Notes: generated by a model from the sequence alone, not told the origin. A stretch of 32,414 nt of DNA from CAYWOS01 sp964459985 (GCA_964459985.1 CAYWOS010000027.1:1-32414); one strand, 5' to 3'. Shown: positions 1-7,327, counted from the stretch's first letter. Program-made: numbers and translations.

Positions 1-26
1 CTTCCGTCCCTCAAGGGCGCTCGGCT

Positions 27-55
27 ATCTTATCATGCGATTCCGGGTTTGTCAA
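27..55 (-). promoter_or_regulatory. Probable sigma-A promoter reading leftward out of the window
   Basis: On the minus strand there is a TTGACA -35 box (55-50), a 17-base spacer and a TAAGAT -10 box (32-27), which would start a transcript near position 20 heading out of the window. Its gene is not visible. The stretch from 56 to 259 is A/T-rich compared with the coding DNA and holds no credible gene. I found no well-spaced promoter in it for the rightward gene at 260. Confidence 0.5.
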
Positions 56-259
56 CGGTTATTTTCAAGGTTTTTTCGGGAAAAATCAAAGTTTTTTACA
101 TGCACGAACAATATAAAAAAACGTATAAAAATCGTTCGCCAAATTTCGCCGTTTTTCGCATTCGCCGCGCCTACGCGCCGCGCGATCATTCGTGTTTTAC
201 ACAGGATCTTCCAGTATCGGCGAAGGAGAGGCGGAAACAATAGCGTTGGGTGATCAACA

Positions 260-766
260 TTGACCGGGCTGCGGAAACTGATCGGCTTAACGGTGGTGCT
301 TGACGGGCGCGCGTCGGGGCATGTGGCGAAGGGCGTGCTGCAGCGCGACGGGCGCAGCCTGCGCGGAATTGTGATCAGGAACGGGCTTCAGGGCGCGAAA
401 TGGCTGCGGAGCGAGCAGATATCGCTGATCGGACAGGTATCGGTGATCGCGCGGGGCGAAGCGTCGCGGATGCCGAAGGACGCCGATTTCCGCCTGTTCG
501 CCGTGACCGACTCGGCGGGCGAGCGCCTCGGCGTCGTGACCGACGCGCTGATCGACCGCGAGACGCTCGCCGTGCGGGCGCTCGAGGTCTCCTCGGGGCC
601 GGTGGACGACCTGCTCAACGGCCGGTGGTACGCCACGGCGTACAGCGTGCACGCGCGCGGGAAAACGGGACACGTGACGATTCCGAGCGTTTGGGAGGAG
701 GTGGGGGACGATGAGCAAAATGATGGCGGCGGGCGCGATCGGATTCATGATTGGCATCAAGTGTAA
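260..766 (+). CDS. PRC-barrel domain protein (YrrD-like)
   Basis: A 168-residue protein with two consecutive PRC-barrel-like halves. The first (about residues 4-60) carries the typical layout of a 'G..V' strand followed by 'G.V..GVL..DG..LRGIVI'. The second (about 78-140) repeats it with 'VTDSAGERLGVVTDALID'. PRC barrels are small beta-barrels found in RNA-processing and photosystem proteins; the function of stand-alone clostridial copies is not known. The start is a TTG, chosen because a stop lies just upstream in frame and because GGTGATC, part of the extended Shine-Dalgarno sequence, lies four bases before it. The end overlaps the next small gene out of frame by 56 bases. In Bacillus a PRC-barrel gene (yrrD) also lies upstream of the alaS region, which fits the genes that follow. 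Confidence 0.75.
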   Translation: MTGLRKLIGLTVVLDGRASGHVAKGVLQRDGRSLRGIVIRNGLQGAKWLRSEQISLIGQVSVIARGEASRMPKDADFRLFAVTDSAGERLGVVTDALIDRETLAVRALEVSSGPVDDLLNGRWYATAYSVHARGKTGHVTIPSVWEEVGDDEQNDGGGRDRIHDWHQV

Positions 767-833
767 AGACGTATGCAAAATGGCGTGCTGCAAGAAGTTC
801 AAGCGCTACATGCTCCGGATCATCGGGCTGTGA
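711..833 (+). CDS. 40-residue Cys-rich, basic, probably membrane-associated small protein
   Basis: ATG at 711 opens a 40-codon frame ending with TGA at 831. A very strong Shine-Dalgarno, GGAGGAGGTG (694-703), lies seven bases before the ATG. The peptide has a short hydrophobic segment (about residues 6-16) and then a basic tail with four cysteines at 18, 22, 26 and 27. It sits inside the junction between the PRC-barrel gene and the permease gene: its start overlaps the former out of frame, and its stop overlaps the GTG start of the permease (GTGA). This is the usual sign of translational coupling. I do not recognise a family. The hydrophobic stretch is marginal for a full transmembrane helix, so it may only attach to the membrane surface. 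Confidence 0.65.
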   Translation: MSKMMAAGAIGFMIGIKCKDVCKMACCKKFKRYMLRIIGL

Positions 834-1840
834 GCGGCGCGGCGCGTCCGCGCGGCAGGCGGTGGCTGATCCTGCCCCTGATCGCGGCGACGGCGCTCGC
901 CGCGATCTTTTTTCATCCGCTCGCGCGGCTTGCGTTCCAGTTCCTGCTGGCGGCGGCGATCGCCGCCTGCGCCAAACCGCTCTCGGCGAGGATGGAAACG
1001 CGGCTGCCGCGCGGCGCGGCGGCGCTGATCGCCGTGATATCGATCCTGCTGATTTTCGGCGGACTGGTGGCGCTGGCGCTGCCCTTCGCGCTCGGGCAGA
1101 TCAGTCTGGTGATCGCGCAGGCGCCGGCGCTGCTCTCGCAGGCGAGCGAGTTTCTCGCGCAATACCAATGGCTCGGAATCTCCAGCGCGTCGCCCGAGGA
1201 ATGGCTGGCGCGCGGCGGCGCGTGGGCGGCGAAAATGCTTCCCCAATGGCTCGCGGCGCTGGGCGCGGCGACCGACGCGCTTTCGCGGGCGTTCATCGCG
1301 CCGGTGCTGGGGTATTATCTCCTGCGTGACCGCGAATATTTCATTTTCCGCTACTCCATGCTCATCCCGATCCGCTATCGCCGGCGCGCGCTCTCGGCGC
1401 TGCGGGAAATGCGGCGGGAGGCGGGCGGCTACCTGCGCGGACAGATCGCCGTGGCGGGCTGCGTAGCGGCGATGACGGCGCTCGGGCTGTTCGCCGTGGG
1501 CGTGCCCTCGTGGCTCGCGCTGGGCGTGATCATGGGCGTATGCGAAATGATCCCGTACGTGGGGCCGCTGATCGGCGCGATCCCGATCGCGCTGTTCTCG
1601 CTGCCGATGGGGCTGACCAAGGCGCTCGCCGCGCTGCTTGTCACATTCTGCGTGCAGCAGATCGAGGGCGTGTATCTCTCCCCGCGTCTGATGGGCGGCG
1701 CGACCTCGCTGCACCCGGCGCACGTGCTGCTTTTGCTCTCGGCGGGCGGGCTGGTTTTCGGGCTGCCCGGGATGCTGCTGGTGATTCCCCTGTTTGTCAG
1801 CGCGCGCGGCGCGGCGCGCATATTATATGGTACAAAGTGA
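830..1840 (+). CDS. AI-2E family transporter (UPF0118, YrrI-like permease)
   Basis: A 336-residue polytopic membrane protein. Hydrophobic helices lie near the N-terminus (two in the first 60 residues), a third around residues 65-90, and a dense group in the C-terminal half. That half contains the family-type motif 'G..MG..EMIPYVGPLIGAIP' and an 'EGVYLSPRLMG' region. Members are proposed to export autoinducer-2 or other small solutes or ions, but the substrate is unknown for most. I chose the GTG at 830 over the ATG at 773. The GTG overlaps the stop of the small upstream gene, and the region before it reads as coding in the small gene's frame. In many clostridia this gene precedes alaS; here it is followed directly by a promoter and ireB. 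Confidence 0.85.
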   Translation: MSGAARPRGRRWLILPLIAATALAAIFFHPLARLAFQFLLAAAIAACAKPLSARMETRLPRGAAALIAVISILLIFGGLVALALPFALGQISLVIAQAPALLSQASEFLAQYQWLGISSASPEEWLARGGAWAAKMLPQWLAALGAATDALSRAFIAPVLGYYLLRDREYFIFRYSMLIPIRYRRRALSALREMRREAGGYLRGQIAVAGCVAAMTALGLFAVGVPSWLALGVIMGVCEMIPYVGPLIGAIPIALFSLPMGLTKALAALLVTFCVQQIEGVYLSPRLMGGATSLHPAHVLLLLSAGGLVFGLPGMLLVIPLFVSARGAARILYGTK

Positions 1841-1869
1841 TTTTGCCGCGATTTTGTCCGTTTTTTTCC

Positions 1870-1898
1870 TTGCGGACGATCATAGAATAGTGTATAAT
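1870..1898 (+). promoter_or_regulatory. Sigma-A promoter of the ireB-ruvX operon
   Basis: TTGCGG (1870-1875), a 17-base spacer and a perfect TATAAT (1893-1898) lie just ahead of ireB. Transcription would start near 1905, leaving a short leader that contains the Shine-Dalgarno GGAGGGAGGAG. A run of seven T (1861-1867) precedes it and may help end transcripts coming from the permease gene, although I see no convincing stem before it. Confidence 0.7.
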
Positions 1899-1922
1899 CA
1901 GGCAAGGAGGGAGGAGAACGCC

Positions 1923-2183
1923 GTGTCTGACTTCGATACCACCAAGCTGAGACCACTGCCGGAAGGGCGCGACACCGCCCCGGAGATTCTGGCGCACGTT
2001 TTTCGCGCCCTGCAAACCAAGGGATACGATCCCATCACGCAGCTGGTCGGCTTTGTGCTGACGGGCGATCCCACCTACATCACGAGCTTTGACGGCGCGC
2101 GGAGCCTGATCTGCCGGCTGGAGCGCGACGAAATCCTGGAGGAGCTCGTCCGCTATTACGTCCAGCACAACTTCGTTTCCTGA
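1923..2183 (+). CDS. ireB: IreB family regulatory phosphoprotein (UPF0297)
   Basis: An 86-residue protein with the typical IreB core: 'ALQTKGYDPITQLVGFVLTGDPTYITS' in the middle and 'ARSLICRLERDEILEELVRYYV' near the end. In Enterococcus, IreB is a small dimeric substrate of the Ser/Thr kinase IreK and affects cephalosporin resistance; its N-terminal threonines are the phosphorylation sites there. Here a Thr-Thr pair lies at residues 6-7, which fits. The GTG start is set by the strong Shine-Dalgarno upstream and gives the family's usual length. Its stop overlaps the ATG of ruvX (TGATG). The ireB-ruvX-DUF1292 order is conserved in Firmicutes. Confidence 0.92.
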   Translation: MSDFDTTKLRPLPEGRDTAPEILAHVFRALQTKGYDPITQLVGFVLTGDPTYITSFDGARSLICRLERDEILEELVRYYVQHNFVS

Positions 2184-2968
2184 TGGGACGAATTCTGGCG
2201 CTGGACATCGGCGACAGGCGGATCGGCGTCGCGCTGTCCGATCCCGGGCGCGTGATCGCCTCGCCGCATTCGGTGTACGAGCGCGTCGGCTACGGGCCGG
2301 ATACGCGGTATATCCGCCGACTGTGCGACGAAAACGGCGTCGATCTCGTCGTGTGCGGCCTTCCCCTCAACATGGACGGCTCGCGCGGCGGACAGGCGGA
2401 AAAGGCGTCCGCCTTCGCCGAAAAGCTCCGCGAGGCGGGGCTTTCCGTCGAAATGCAGGACGAGAGGCTGACAACGGTATCGGCGCACGAGGCGCTCATC
2501 GAGGGCGGAATGCGCCGCGAACAGCGCAAGGGCACGGTCGACAAGATCGCCGCCGCGCTGATATTGGAAAGCTATCTCCAAGCGCAAAGACAAGCGCGCG
2601 CACCGCGCGTTTATCGAATAAATGAAACGAGGACAAACGACATGGCGGACGATAAAGAAAAAAACATCCCCGAAACCGAGGAAGAGGAAAGCGAGCTCAT
2701 CGAGCTGACCGACGAGGACGGCGTAACCAGTCAGTTCGAGTATCTGACCACCATCGAGCATGAGGATCAATTGTACGTCGTGCTTATGCTGGTCGAGGAA
2801 GACCGCGACGAGGACGACGACGAGGGCGAAGTGGTCATTCTCAAGATCGAGCACGACGACGACGCCGACGAGGACATTTACGTCTCCGTCGAGGACGACG
2901 ACGTATCGCAGAAGGTGTTTGACAAATTCGTCGAAATGATGGAAAACGAGGATAACGGCGAGGAATGA
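2183..2968 (+). CDS. ruvX: RuvX/YqgF Holliday-junction resolvase-like protein joined in frame to a DUF1292 (YrzB-like) domain
   Basis: Residues 1 to about 138 form a complete YqgF/RuvX RNase H-fold domain: 'LALDIGDRRIGVALSDP' with the first acidic residue, 'VCGLPLNMDG', 'DERLTT' and 'VDKIAAALILESYL'. The family acts in rRNA 5' processing or Holliday-junction resolution. After a basic linker (139-153) the same frame runs without a stop into a very acidic DUF1292 domain, about residues 154-261. In relatives these are normally two genes. An internal ATG at 2642 has a good GAGGA Shine-Dalgarno eight bases upstream, so the acidic protein may also be made alone (108 residues). A TAA at 2619-2621 lies one frame away, so a lost or slipped base could explain the join. 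The last four bases overlap the next gene (ATGA). Confidence 0.85.
   Translation: MGRILALDIGDRRIGVALSDPGRVIASPHSVYERVGYGPDTRYIRRLCDENGVDLVVCGLPLNMDGSRGGQAEKASAFAEKLREAGLSVEMQDERLTTVSAHEALIEGGMRREQRKGTVDKIAAALILESYLQAQRQARAPRVYRINETRTNDMADDKEKNIPETEEEESELIELTDEDGVTSQFEYLTTIEHEDQLYVVLMLVEEDRDEDDDEGEVVILKIEHDDDADEDIYVSVEDDDVSQKVFDKFVEMMENEDNGEE
2629..2644 (+). promoter_or_regulatory. Internal ribosome binding site and ATG for a separate DUF1292 protein
   Basis: GAGGA at 2629-2633 lies eight bases before an ATG (2642-2644), in frame with the fused ruvX reading frame. The protein from this start begins 'MADDKEKN' and covers exactly the DUF1292-like part, as in species where it is a separate gene. 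It suggests either dual translation or a recent loss of the ruvX stop codon. Confidence 0.55.
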
Positions 2969-3351
2969 ACCCCGAGGAGCTGATCGGCGCGCAGGTGGCG
3001 CTGCGCACGCCCGAGGGCGGGGCGCTCCTGTTCAGGATCGCTTCGCTGGTGCCGCTCGAGACCGAAACCTACGCCGTGCTCGAGGAAGACCGGGAAAACG
3101 GCATGCTGCTCGTTACGCACGTCGAAGAGGAAAACGGCGTCCCGGCGTTCGTCGTCGAGGGCGACGAGGGCGTCATCTCCGCCGTGCTTGAAAAGCAGGT
3201 GGCGCGCGTCATCGCGCGGGCAATGGAGAACGCGGACGACGGCGACAGGGACGAGGGCGCGGAAAACCCCGGATGCGCCTGCGGGCACGATCATGGTCAC
3301 GATCACGGTCACGCGCATCCTCATGACTGCCCCTGCGGACACGGGCATTAA
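2965..3351 (+). CDS. DUF1292-like protein with a C-terminal His/Cys-rich metal-binding tail
   Basis: A 128-residue protein. Residues 8-92 resemble DUF1292 (YrzB): 'ALLFRIASLVPLETETYAVLEED', 'LLVTHVEEENG', 'FVVEGDEGVISAVLEKQVARVI'. This makes it a second, diverged copy of the domain immediately upstream. From about residue 103 the protein turns into a tail made almost only of Cys, Gly, His, Asp and Pro, starting 'CACGHDHGHDHGH' and ending 'CPCGHGH'. It has four cysteines and many histidines. Such tails bind nickel, zinc or copper in known storage proteins and metallochaperones, so metal binding is a fair inference, but the role is unknown. It overlaps the preceding gene by ATGA and is followed ten bases later by a terminator, so it ends the operon. 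Confidence 0.75.
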   Translation: MNPEELIGAQVALRTPEGGALLFRIASLVPLETETYAVLEEDRENGMLLVTHVEEENGVPAFVVEGDEGVISAVLEKQVARVIARAMENADDGDRDEGAENPGCACGHDHGHDHGHAHPHDCPCGHGH

Positions 3352-3360
3352 ACACCATTA

Positions 3361-3392
3361 AAAGGCGGTCGCAAAACGCGGCCGCCTTTTTT
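3361..3392 (+). terminator. Rho-independent terminator, probably bidirectional
   Basis: The stem AAGGCGGTCGC pairs with GCGGCCGCCTT around an AAAA-containing loop and is followed by TTTTTT, directly after the last gene of the ireB operon. On the other strand the same hairpin ends in TTTTAA, so it can also stop transcripts coming from the minus-strand gene at 3498-5012. Confidence 0.88.
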
Positions 3393-3430
3393 GTATTGCT
3401 AAACCCGATGAAGCGGCGTCTGCCGCCGGG

Positions 3431-3460
3431 CTGACGGCCTGCCGAAAGGCCGCCTGTCAG
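3431..3460 (-). other. GAAA/TTTC-looped hairpin in the 3' region of the SH3-protein gene
   Basis: CTGACGGC (3431-3438) pairs with GCCTGTCAG (3452-3460) with one bulged base, and an inner GCC-GAAA-GGC closes the loop. It lies between the end of the minus-strand SH3 gene and the bidirectional terminator and has no T run of its own. It is probably a 3'-end stabilising structure or part of a two-step terminator. Confidence 0.4.
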
Positions 3461-3497
3461 CAAACGCCAAGGGCAAAGGAACGGGCGCGGCGGCGCG

Positions 3498-5012
3498 TTA
3501 CCGGCACCGCAAATACCCGCCCGCGCCCTCGTTGTCCGAAATTTGCAGGCTGTCCCTTTTTTCCGGCGTGCCGTCGGCATAAGCATCGATCTCCTTGTTC
3601 AGCCCGTACCGAAGGATCTGCCCGTCCGCGGTCGTCAGCGTCAGCATGCAGTCGGGGTTGTTCCAGAACAATCCCATGGACGCGTCGTAATGCGTCACGG
3701 CATACGTGCCGCTCTGCCACGGCGTTTTCCCGACGCGCGAAAAATCGGTGTTCGCGTCGTATTCCTCGTCAAAATCGAGCTGATACGTCGAAAACGTGCC
3801 GTCATCGCGGAAAGAGGCGTAATCGGCGATCATGCTGCCGCCCGCCCAGATGAACCAATCGCCGGTGATATCGGCGGCGTTTCGCGTTTCATCCGTCACG
3901 CGGACGCAGTTCATCGGCGCGAAGCCGCGCAGTTTGTGATCGTCCGTTTCAACGTAGGCGTAGTCGCCCAGCGAGGAAAGATACGCGACCCGCGCGCCCG
4001 CCGGCAGCGCGCGCACGACGGATCGGCTCTTGAGGGGATCGTCGGTCAGCGCGCAGGCGGACGTGATCTCGGCGGATATGTTATGGAAGGAAAGCGTCTG
4101 CGCAGAGGCGTTCTTGGGCAGCGCCGAGCGCTCGATCCAGCCGACGCGCAGCCTGTCCGACGTAATATCGTACTGGATCATGATGTAGCCGTTTTGCTCG
4201 CCGAACACCTGAATCCAGTCGTTGGTGCTCACGACCGCCTTGCCGCTCGCGGCGCGCTCGTAGCTTTCGCCCGGGCCGGCGTACACGGGATACTTTTTCC
4301 CGCCGGTGAAATTGATCTTTTTCGCCGTCAATTCGCCCTCGGGGAGCTTGGGCGGGTTGGACAGCTTTTCCCGCGCCTGCGCGACCGTCTTGGGGAACTG
4401 GCTCCAGTTGAAATAACGCAGGTCGGTCTGGTACGCGCCGTACACCTTCGTATCCGTTTCCCTGCCCGACACCCAGCCGGTGTTGTACAGACGCATCACG
4501 CCGTCCTTGGAGGTGTCAAAGAACATCAAGTCCGGCTCGAACACGGATACGTGCGTCAGCCGCCACACGCCGCCGCTTTGCAGCGTCCACACGCAGGCCG
4601 CTTCCATGATCTCATTGTCAACGACATAACAGGTTTGCAGGGCGATCTGGTTTTCAAGATAGCCGAGCTGAATTTCATCCGCCACCTGCGGCAGCGCCGA
4701 AGCGTTATGCCATTTGTACTTCCACGCGCCGCTTTCCTTGGCAAAGGCGAGCAGCACGTTTTGCGTTCCGTTTTTCACCGCGGCGAACGCGCTGTTCACG
4801 CCGACGCGCTCAAACGTGACCCAGCCGGTGATTTCCCAGCCGTTCAAGTGGCTCCATTTGCCGTTGGCGATGATGTCCTTGACCGCGTCGGGCATATTGA
4901 CCACGCCGAACGAATCGCCGCCGTCCGCGCCGCGATACCCGTCCGCGACCGCAAGCGGCGCGAGGGACAGGACCATCGCCGTCAGGAGCAGCATCGCAAG
5001 CAGTTTCTTCAT
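3498..5012 (-). CDS. Secreted SH3-like domain protein
   Basis: A 504-residue exported protein. A typical signal peptide runs from residue 1 to about 23 (two lysines, a long Leu/Ala core, then AVA before Asp-Gly). Residues 24-230 are of no family I recognise. Two bacterial SH3-like stretches follow. The first is at about 241-296, with 'YPVYAGPGESY', 'NDWIQVFGEQNGYIMIQY' and 'GWIE'. The second is at about 318-372, with 'SRSVVRALPAGARVAYLSSLGDYAYVET'. The C-terminal part (383-475) looks like a lipocalin-type 'GDWF...FRDDGTF...W.SGTY' barrel. Such proteins usually bind peptidoglycan or glycans outside the cell. The frame stays open to a TTG at 5033, but the ATG at 5012 starts the signal peptide directly and has GGAAGGG upstream. 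It stands alone between terminator structures. Confidence 0.75.
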   Translation of the reverse strand: MKKLLAMLLLTAMVLSLAPLAVADGYRGADGGDSFGVVNMPDAVKDIIANGKWSHLNGWEITGWVTFERVGVNSAFAAVKNGTQNVLLAFAKESGAWKYKWHNASALPQVADEIQLGYLENQIALQTCYVVDNEIMEAACVWTLQSGGVWRLTHVSVFEPDLMFFDTSKDGVMRLYNTGWVSGRETDTKVYGAYQTDLRYFNWSQFPKTVAQAREKLSNPPKLPEGELTAKKINFTGGKKYPVYAGPGESYERAASGKAVVSTNDWIQVFGEQNGYIMIQYDITSDRLRVGWIERSALPKNASAQTLSFHNISAEITSACALTDDPLKSRSVVRALPAGARVAYLSSLGDYAYVETDDHKLRGFAPMNCVRVTDETRNAADITGDWFIWAGGSMIADYASFRDDGTFSTYQLDFDEEYDANTDFSRVGKTPWQSGTYAVTHYDASMGLFWNNPDCMLTLTTADGQILRYGLNKEIDAYADGTPEKRDSLQISDNEGAGGYLRCR

Positions 5013-5138
5013 CAAAATGACCATCCCTTCCAATCAAATCCATCTAATGGACGCAGACCAAACGCGAAAGGGGCGAAAAATCTTCCCAAAAACGAAAAAA
5101 CACGCGATCCCGTCCCGCGCGCGGCGCGCAATTCTTCA

Positions 5139-5167
5139 TTGAAATGGCGGGGCTTGTGTGCTATACT
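5139..5167 (+). promoter_or_regulatory. Sigma-A promoter of the xpaC-telA operon, with a leader hairpin
   Basis: TTGAAA (5139-5144), a 17-base spacer and TATACT (5162-5167) predict a start near 5174 and a leader of about 125 nt before xpaC. The leader contains a strong stem, CCCCGCGCGA (5185-5194) with TCGCGCAGGGG (5206-5216). No riboswitch family is recognisable. The rest of 5034-5299 holds no gene that I can support. Confidence 0.65.
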
Positions 5168-5299
5168 GTATGCGGATTTATGTGCCCCGCGCGACATTTC
5201 GGCGTTCGCGCAGGGGTATTTGATCAAGGACGCTTGCGGCGGCGCGCCGGTATGATATCCTGATACGGCGGTCACGGCGCGGGCGCGAGGAGGACGGGC

Positions 5300-6061
5300 A
5301 TGAAGAAAAAGAGCAAACCGTGGTTTATCTCCCTCATCGCGGCGGGCGTGACGGCGCTGTTGTACGCCGTCATCTTTCCCCTCTACCGCGTGACGGATTA
5401 CCTGATCGCGTTCGCGGCGGCGGCGCTCATCGCGCGGCTGGCGTTCATCATGGCGCAGGGCGTCGATACGAGCAAGAAAGCGCCGGCGCAGGAAACATTC
5501 GCGCCCACGGGCGACGCGGCGGCGGACGAGCTGATCAAGCGCGGGCAGCAGATGCTCTCGCAGATCAGGGAGGAAAACGATAAGATCCCCGACCCCGAGC
5601 TGTCGGACAAGATCGACAGGCTGACCGATATCGCCAACCGCATCTTCCGCACGGTCGCCGAGCAGCCGGGCAAAGCGCCGCAGATCCGCCGCTTCATGGA
5701 TTACTACCTGCCCACCACGCTCAAAATGCTCGCGGGCTACCACAAGATGGACGAGAGGCAGGTAACGGGCGCAACGGCGGACGCCACGCGCAGGCAGATC
5801 GAGGACGCGATGGACGTCATCCTCAAGGCGTTCGGCAAGCAGCTCGACACGCTGTATCAGGACGATATGATCGATCTCTCGACCGATATCGACGTGCTCG
5901 AAACGCTGCTTAAGCAGGACGGGCTGATCGACAGCGGCATGCGGCAGGCGCAGGCGCCCGAACGGCCGGCGGAAAAGCCCGCCGCGCCCGCCTTCGTATC
6001 GACCGCTTCGGGCGGCGCGGCGTTCGCGCAGGCGCCGAAGGACGATCGGGAAAAACAATAA
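5300..6061 (+). CDS. xpaC: XpaC family protein (5-bromo-4-chloroindolyl phosphate hydrolysis protein family)
   Basis: A 253-residue protein with two N-terminal membrane helices (about residues 8-28 and 33-52). A soluble helical domain follows (about 65-215) with the family-type 'DKIDRLTDIANRIF', 'RRFMDYYLPTTLKML' and 'DVLETLLKQDGL', and then an Ala/Pro-rich tail. XpaC was named for an indolyl phosphate phenotype in Bacillus; its biochemical role is not established. The gene is almost always found beside telA, as here, and the two are thought to act together in envelope or toxic-anion stress. An AGGAGGA Shine-Dalgarno lies just before the ATG. Confidence 0.88.
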   Translation: MKKKSKPWFISLIAAGVTALLYAVIFPLYRVTDYLIAFAAAALIARLAFIMAQGVDTSKKAPAQETFAPTGDAAADELIKRGQQMLSQIREENDKIPDPELSDKIDRLTDIANRIFRTVAEQPGKAPQIRRFMDYYLPTTLKMLAGYHKMDERQVTGATADATRRQIEDAMDVILKAFGKQLDTLYQDDMIDLSTDIDVLETLLKQDGLIDSGMRQAQAPERPAEKPAAPAFVSTASGGAAFAQAPKDDREKQ

Positions 6062-6096
6062 TCAGGCAAACGCCATTACGCAAGGAGGATACACAC

Positions 6097-7293
6097 ATGG
6101 ATATGGACGCCGCTCAAACCGCAGCCGCCCCCGAAACCGCGCACGCCGCGCCGGTCCTGACGCTGACCCCCGAAGCCGGAGACAAAAAGGTCATCGAGCA
6201 GGCGGTGGACGCGCTCAACAGCATGAAAGCCCCCGCCGCGCCCGACGCCAAGGAAGCGGTCGCCGCGCTGGATTCCACGCTGACCGCCGACGAGCGCAAA
6301 CAGGTGGACGCCTTCTCGGAAACCATTGATCTGACCAATCCCGATCACGTCATGCTCTACGGCGCCGACGCCCAGAAGAAGATTTCCTCCTTCTCGGACA
6401 ACGTGCTCTCCAGCGTCAAATCCAACGATACCGGCGCGGTGGGCGATATGCTGACGCAGCTCATCGGCGAACTCAAAACCTTCGACGCCGCCACCGAAAA
6501 GCCCAAGGGCATCAGGGGCTGGTTCTACGGCGCGAAAAAGCAGCTCGCCACCATTCAGGCACGGTACGACACCGTATCCGCCAATGTCGAAAGCATCGCC
6601 TCCAGCCTGGAAAAGCATCAGGTGGCGCTGCTCAAGGACGTCGCCATGTTCAACCGCCTCTACGACATGAACCTCGAATATTTCCACGAGCTCACGCTGT
6701 ACATCATCGCCGGCGACAAGCGGCTCAAGGAAGTCCGCGAGAACGATCTGGTCGCCCTGCGCAAAAAGGCCGAGGAAAGCGGCGACTCGATGGACGCGCA
6801 AAAGGCGAACGATCTGTCCTCCCAGTGCGACCGGTTCGAGAAAAAGCTCTACGATCTCAAGCTCACGCGGCAGGTGTCCATGCAGATGGCGCCGCAGATC
6901 CGCCTGCTCCAGAACAACGACAGCCTGCTTGTGGAGCGCATCCAGTCCACGCTCGTCAACACGCTGCCCCTGTGGAAAAATCAAATGGTGCTGGCGCTCG
7001 GGCTGCATCACTCGCAGCAGGCGATGCAGGCGCAGCGCGCCGTCACCAACATGACCAACGATCTGCTCAAAAAGAACGCCGAGACGCTCAAGATGGGCAC
7101 CATCGAGACCGCCAAGGAGTCCGAGCGCGGCATCATCGATCTCGAAACGCTGACCGCCACCAATCAGTCGCTCATCGACACCATCAACGAGGTCGCCCGC
7201 ATCCAGCAGGAAGGCCGCCAGAAGCGCGCCGAGGCGGAAAAGACGCTCGCCACGATGGAAAAGGATCTCAAGGCCAAGCTGCTCACCATGTAA
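6097..7293 (+). CDS. telA: Toxic anion resistance protein, TelA/KlaA family
   Basis: A 398-residue cytosolic, helix-rich protein of the length usual for the family. Recognisable stretches include 'IRGWFYGAKKQLATIQARYDTVSANVESI', 'LEKHQVALLKDVAMFNRLYDMN', 'QMAPQIRLLQNND' and 'LPLWKNQMVLALGL'. The N-terminal 40 residues are Ala/Pro-rich and probably disordered. TelA homologues were linked to tellurite resistance on plasmids and to nisin and cell-wall antibiotic tolerance in Listeria, but no enzymatic activity is known. The gene follows xpaC by 35 bases with an AAGGAGGA Shine-Dalgarno, so the two are co-transcribed. Confidence 0.92.
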   Translation: MDMDAAQTAAAPETAHAAPVLTLTPEAGDKKVIEQAVDALNSMKAPAAPDAKEAVAALDSTLTADERKQVDAFSETIDLTNPDHVMLYGADAQKKISSFSDNVLSSVKSNDTGAVGDMLTQLIGELKTFDAATEKPKGIRGWFYGAKKQLATIQARYDTVSANVESIASSLEKHQVALLKDVAMFNRLYDMNLEYFHELTLYIIAGDKRLKEVRENDLVALRKKAEESGDSMDAQKANDLSSQCDRFEKKLYDLKLTRQVSMQMAPQIRLLQNNDSLLVERIQSTLVNTLPLWKNQMVLALGLHHSQQAMQAQRAVTNMTNDLLKKNAETLKMGTIETAKESERGIIDLETLTATNQSLIDTINEVARIQQEGRQKRAEAEKTLATMEKDLKAKLLTM

Positions 7294-7302
7294 CGATCAC
7301 TC

Positions 7303-7327
7303 CGGCGGGAGGTAAGCCCTCCCGCCG
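7303..7327 (+). other. Intra-operon hairpin between telA and lemA
   Basis: A perfect 10-bp stem, CGGCGGGAGG with CCTCCCGCCG around a TAAGC loop, fills the 51-base gap between telA and the lemA-like gene. There is no T run after it, so it is unlikely to be a full terminator. It could stabilise the upstream message or set the ratio between the two gene pairs. Confidence 0.6.

Noticed and set aside
95..129. TTTACA and TATAAA boxes as a promoter for the PRC-barrel gene
   Set aside because: The possible pairs have spacings of 11 or 23 bases, far from 17.
773..832. ATG at 773 as start of the AI-2E permease
   Set aside because: The 19 extra residues fall within the well-supported 40-codon gene and lack a ribosome site; the GTG at 830 is coupled to that gene's stop.
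3271..3351. GGTCACGATCACG-like repeats as a DNA repeat element
   Set aside because: They encode the His/Gly/Asp tail of the DUF1292-like protein in a frame with a proper start and terminator.
3543..5255. Plus-strand open frame of 570 codons opposite the SH3-protein gene
   Set aside because: Its composition (Arg, His, Val-rich) is that of an antisense shadow, while the minus frame has a signal peptide and SH3-like domains.
5234..5261. TTGCGG-16-TATCCT as a second promoter before xpaC
   Set aside because: Both boxes are weak and the upstream TTGAAA-17-TATACT is clearly better.
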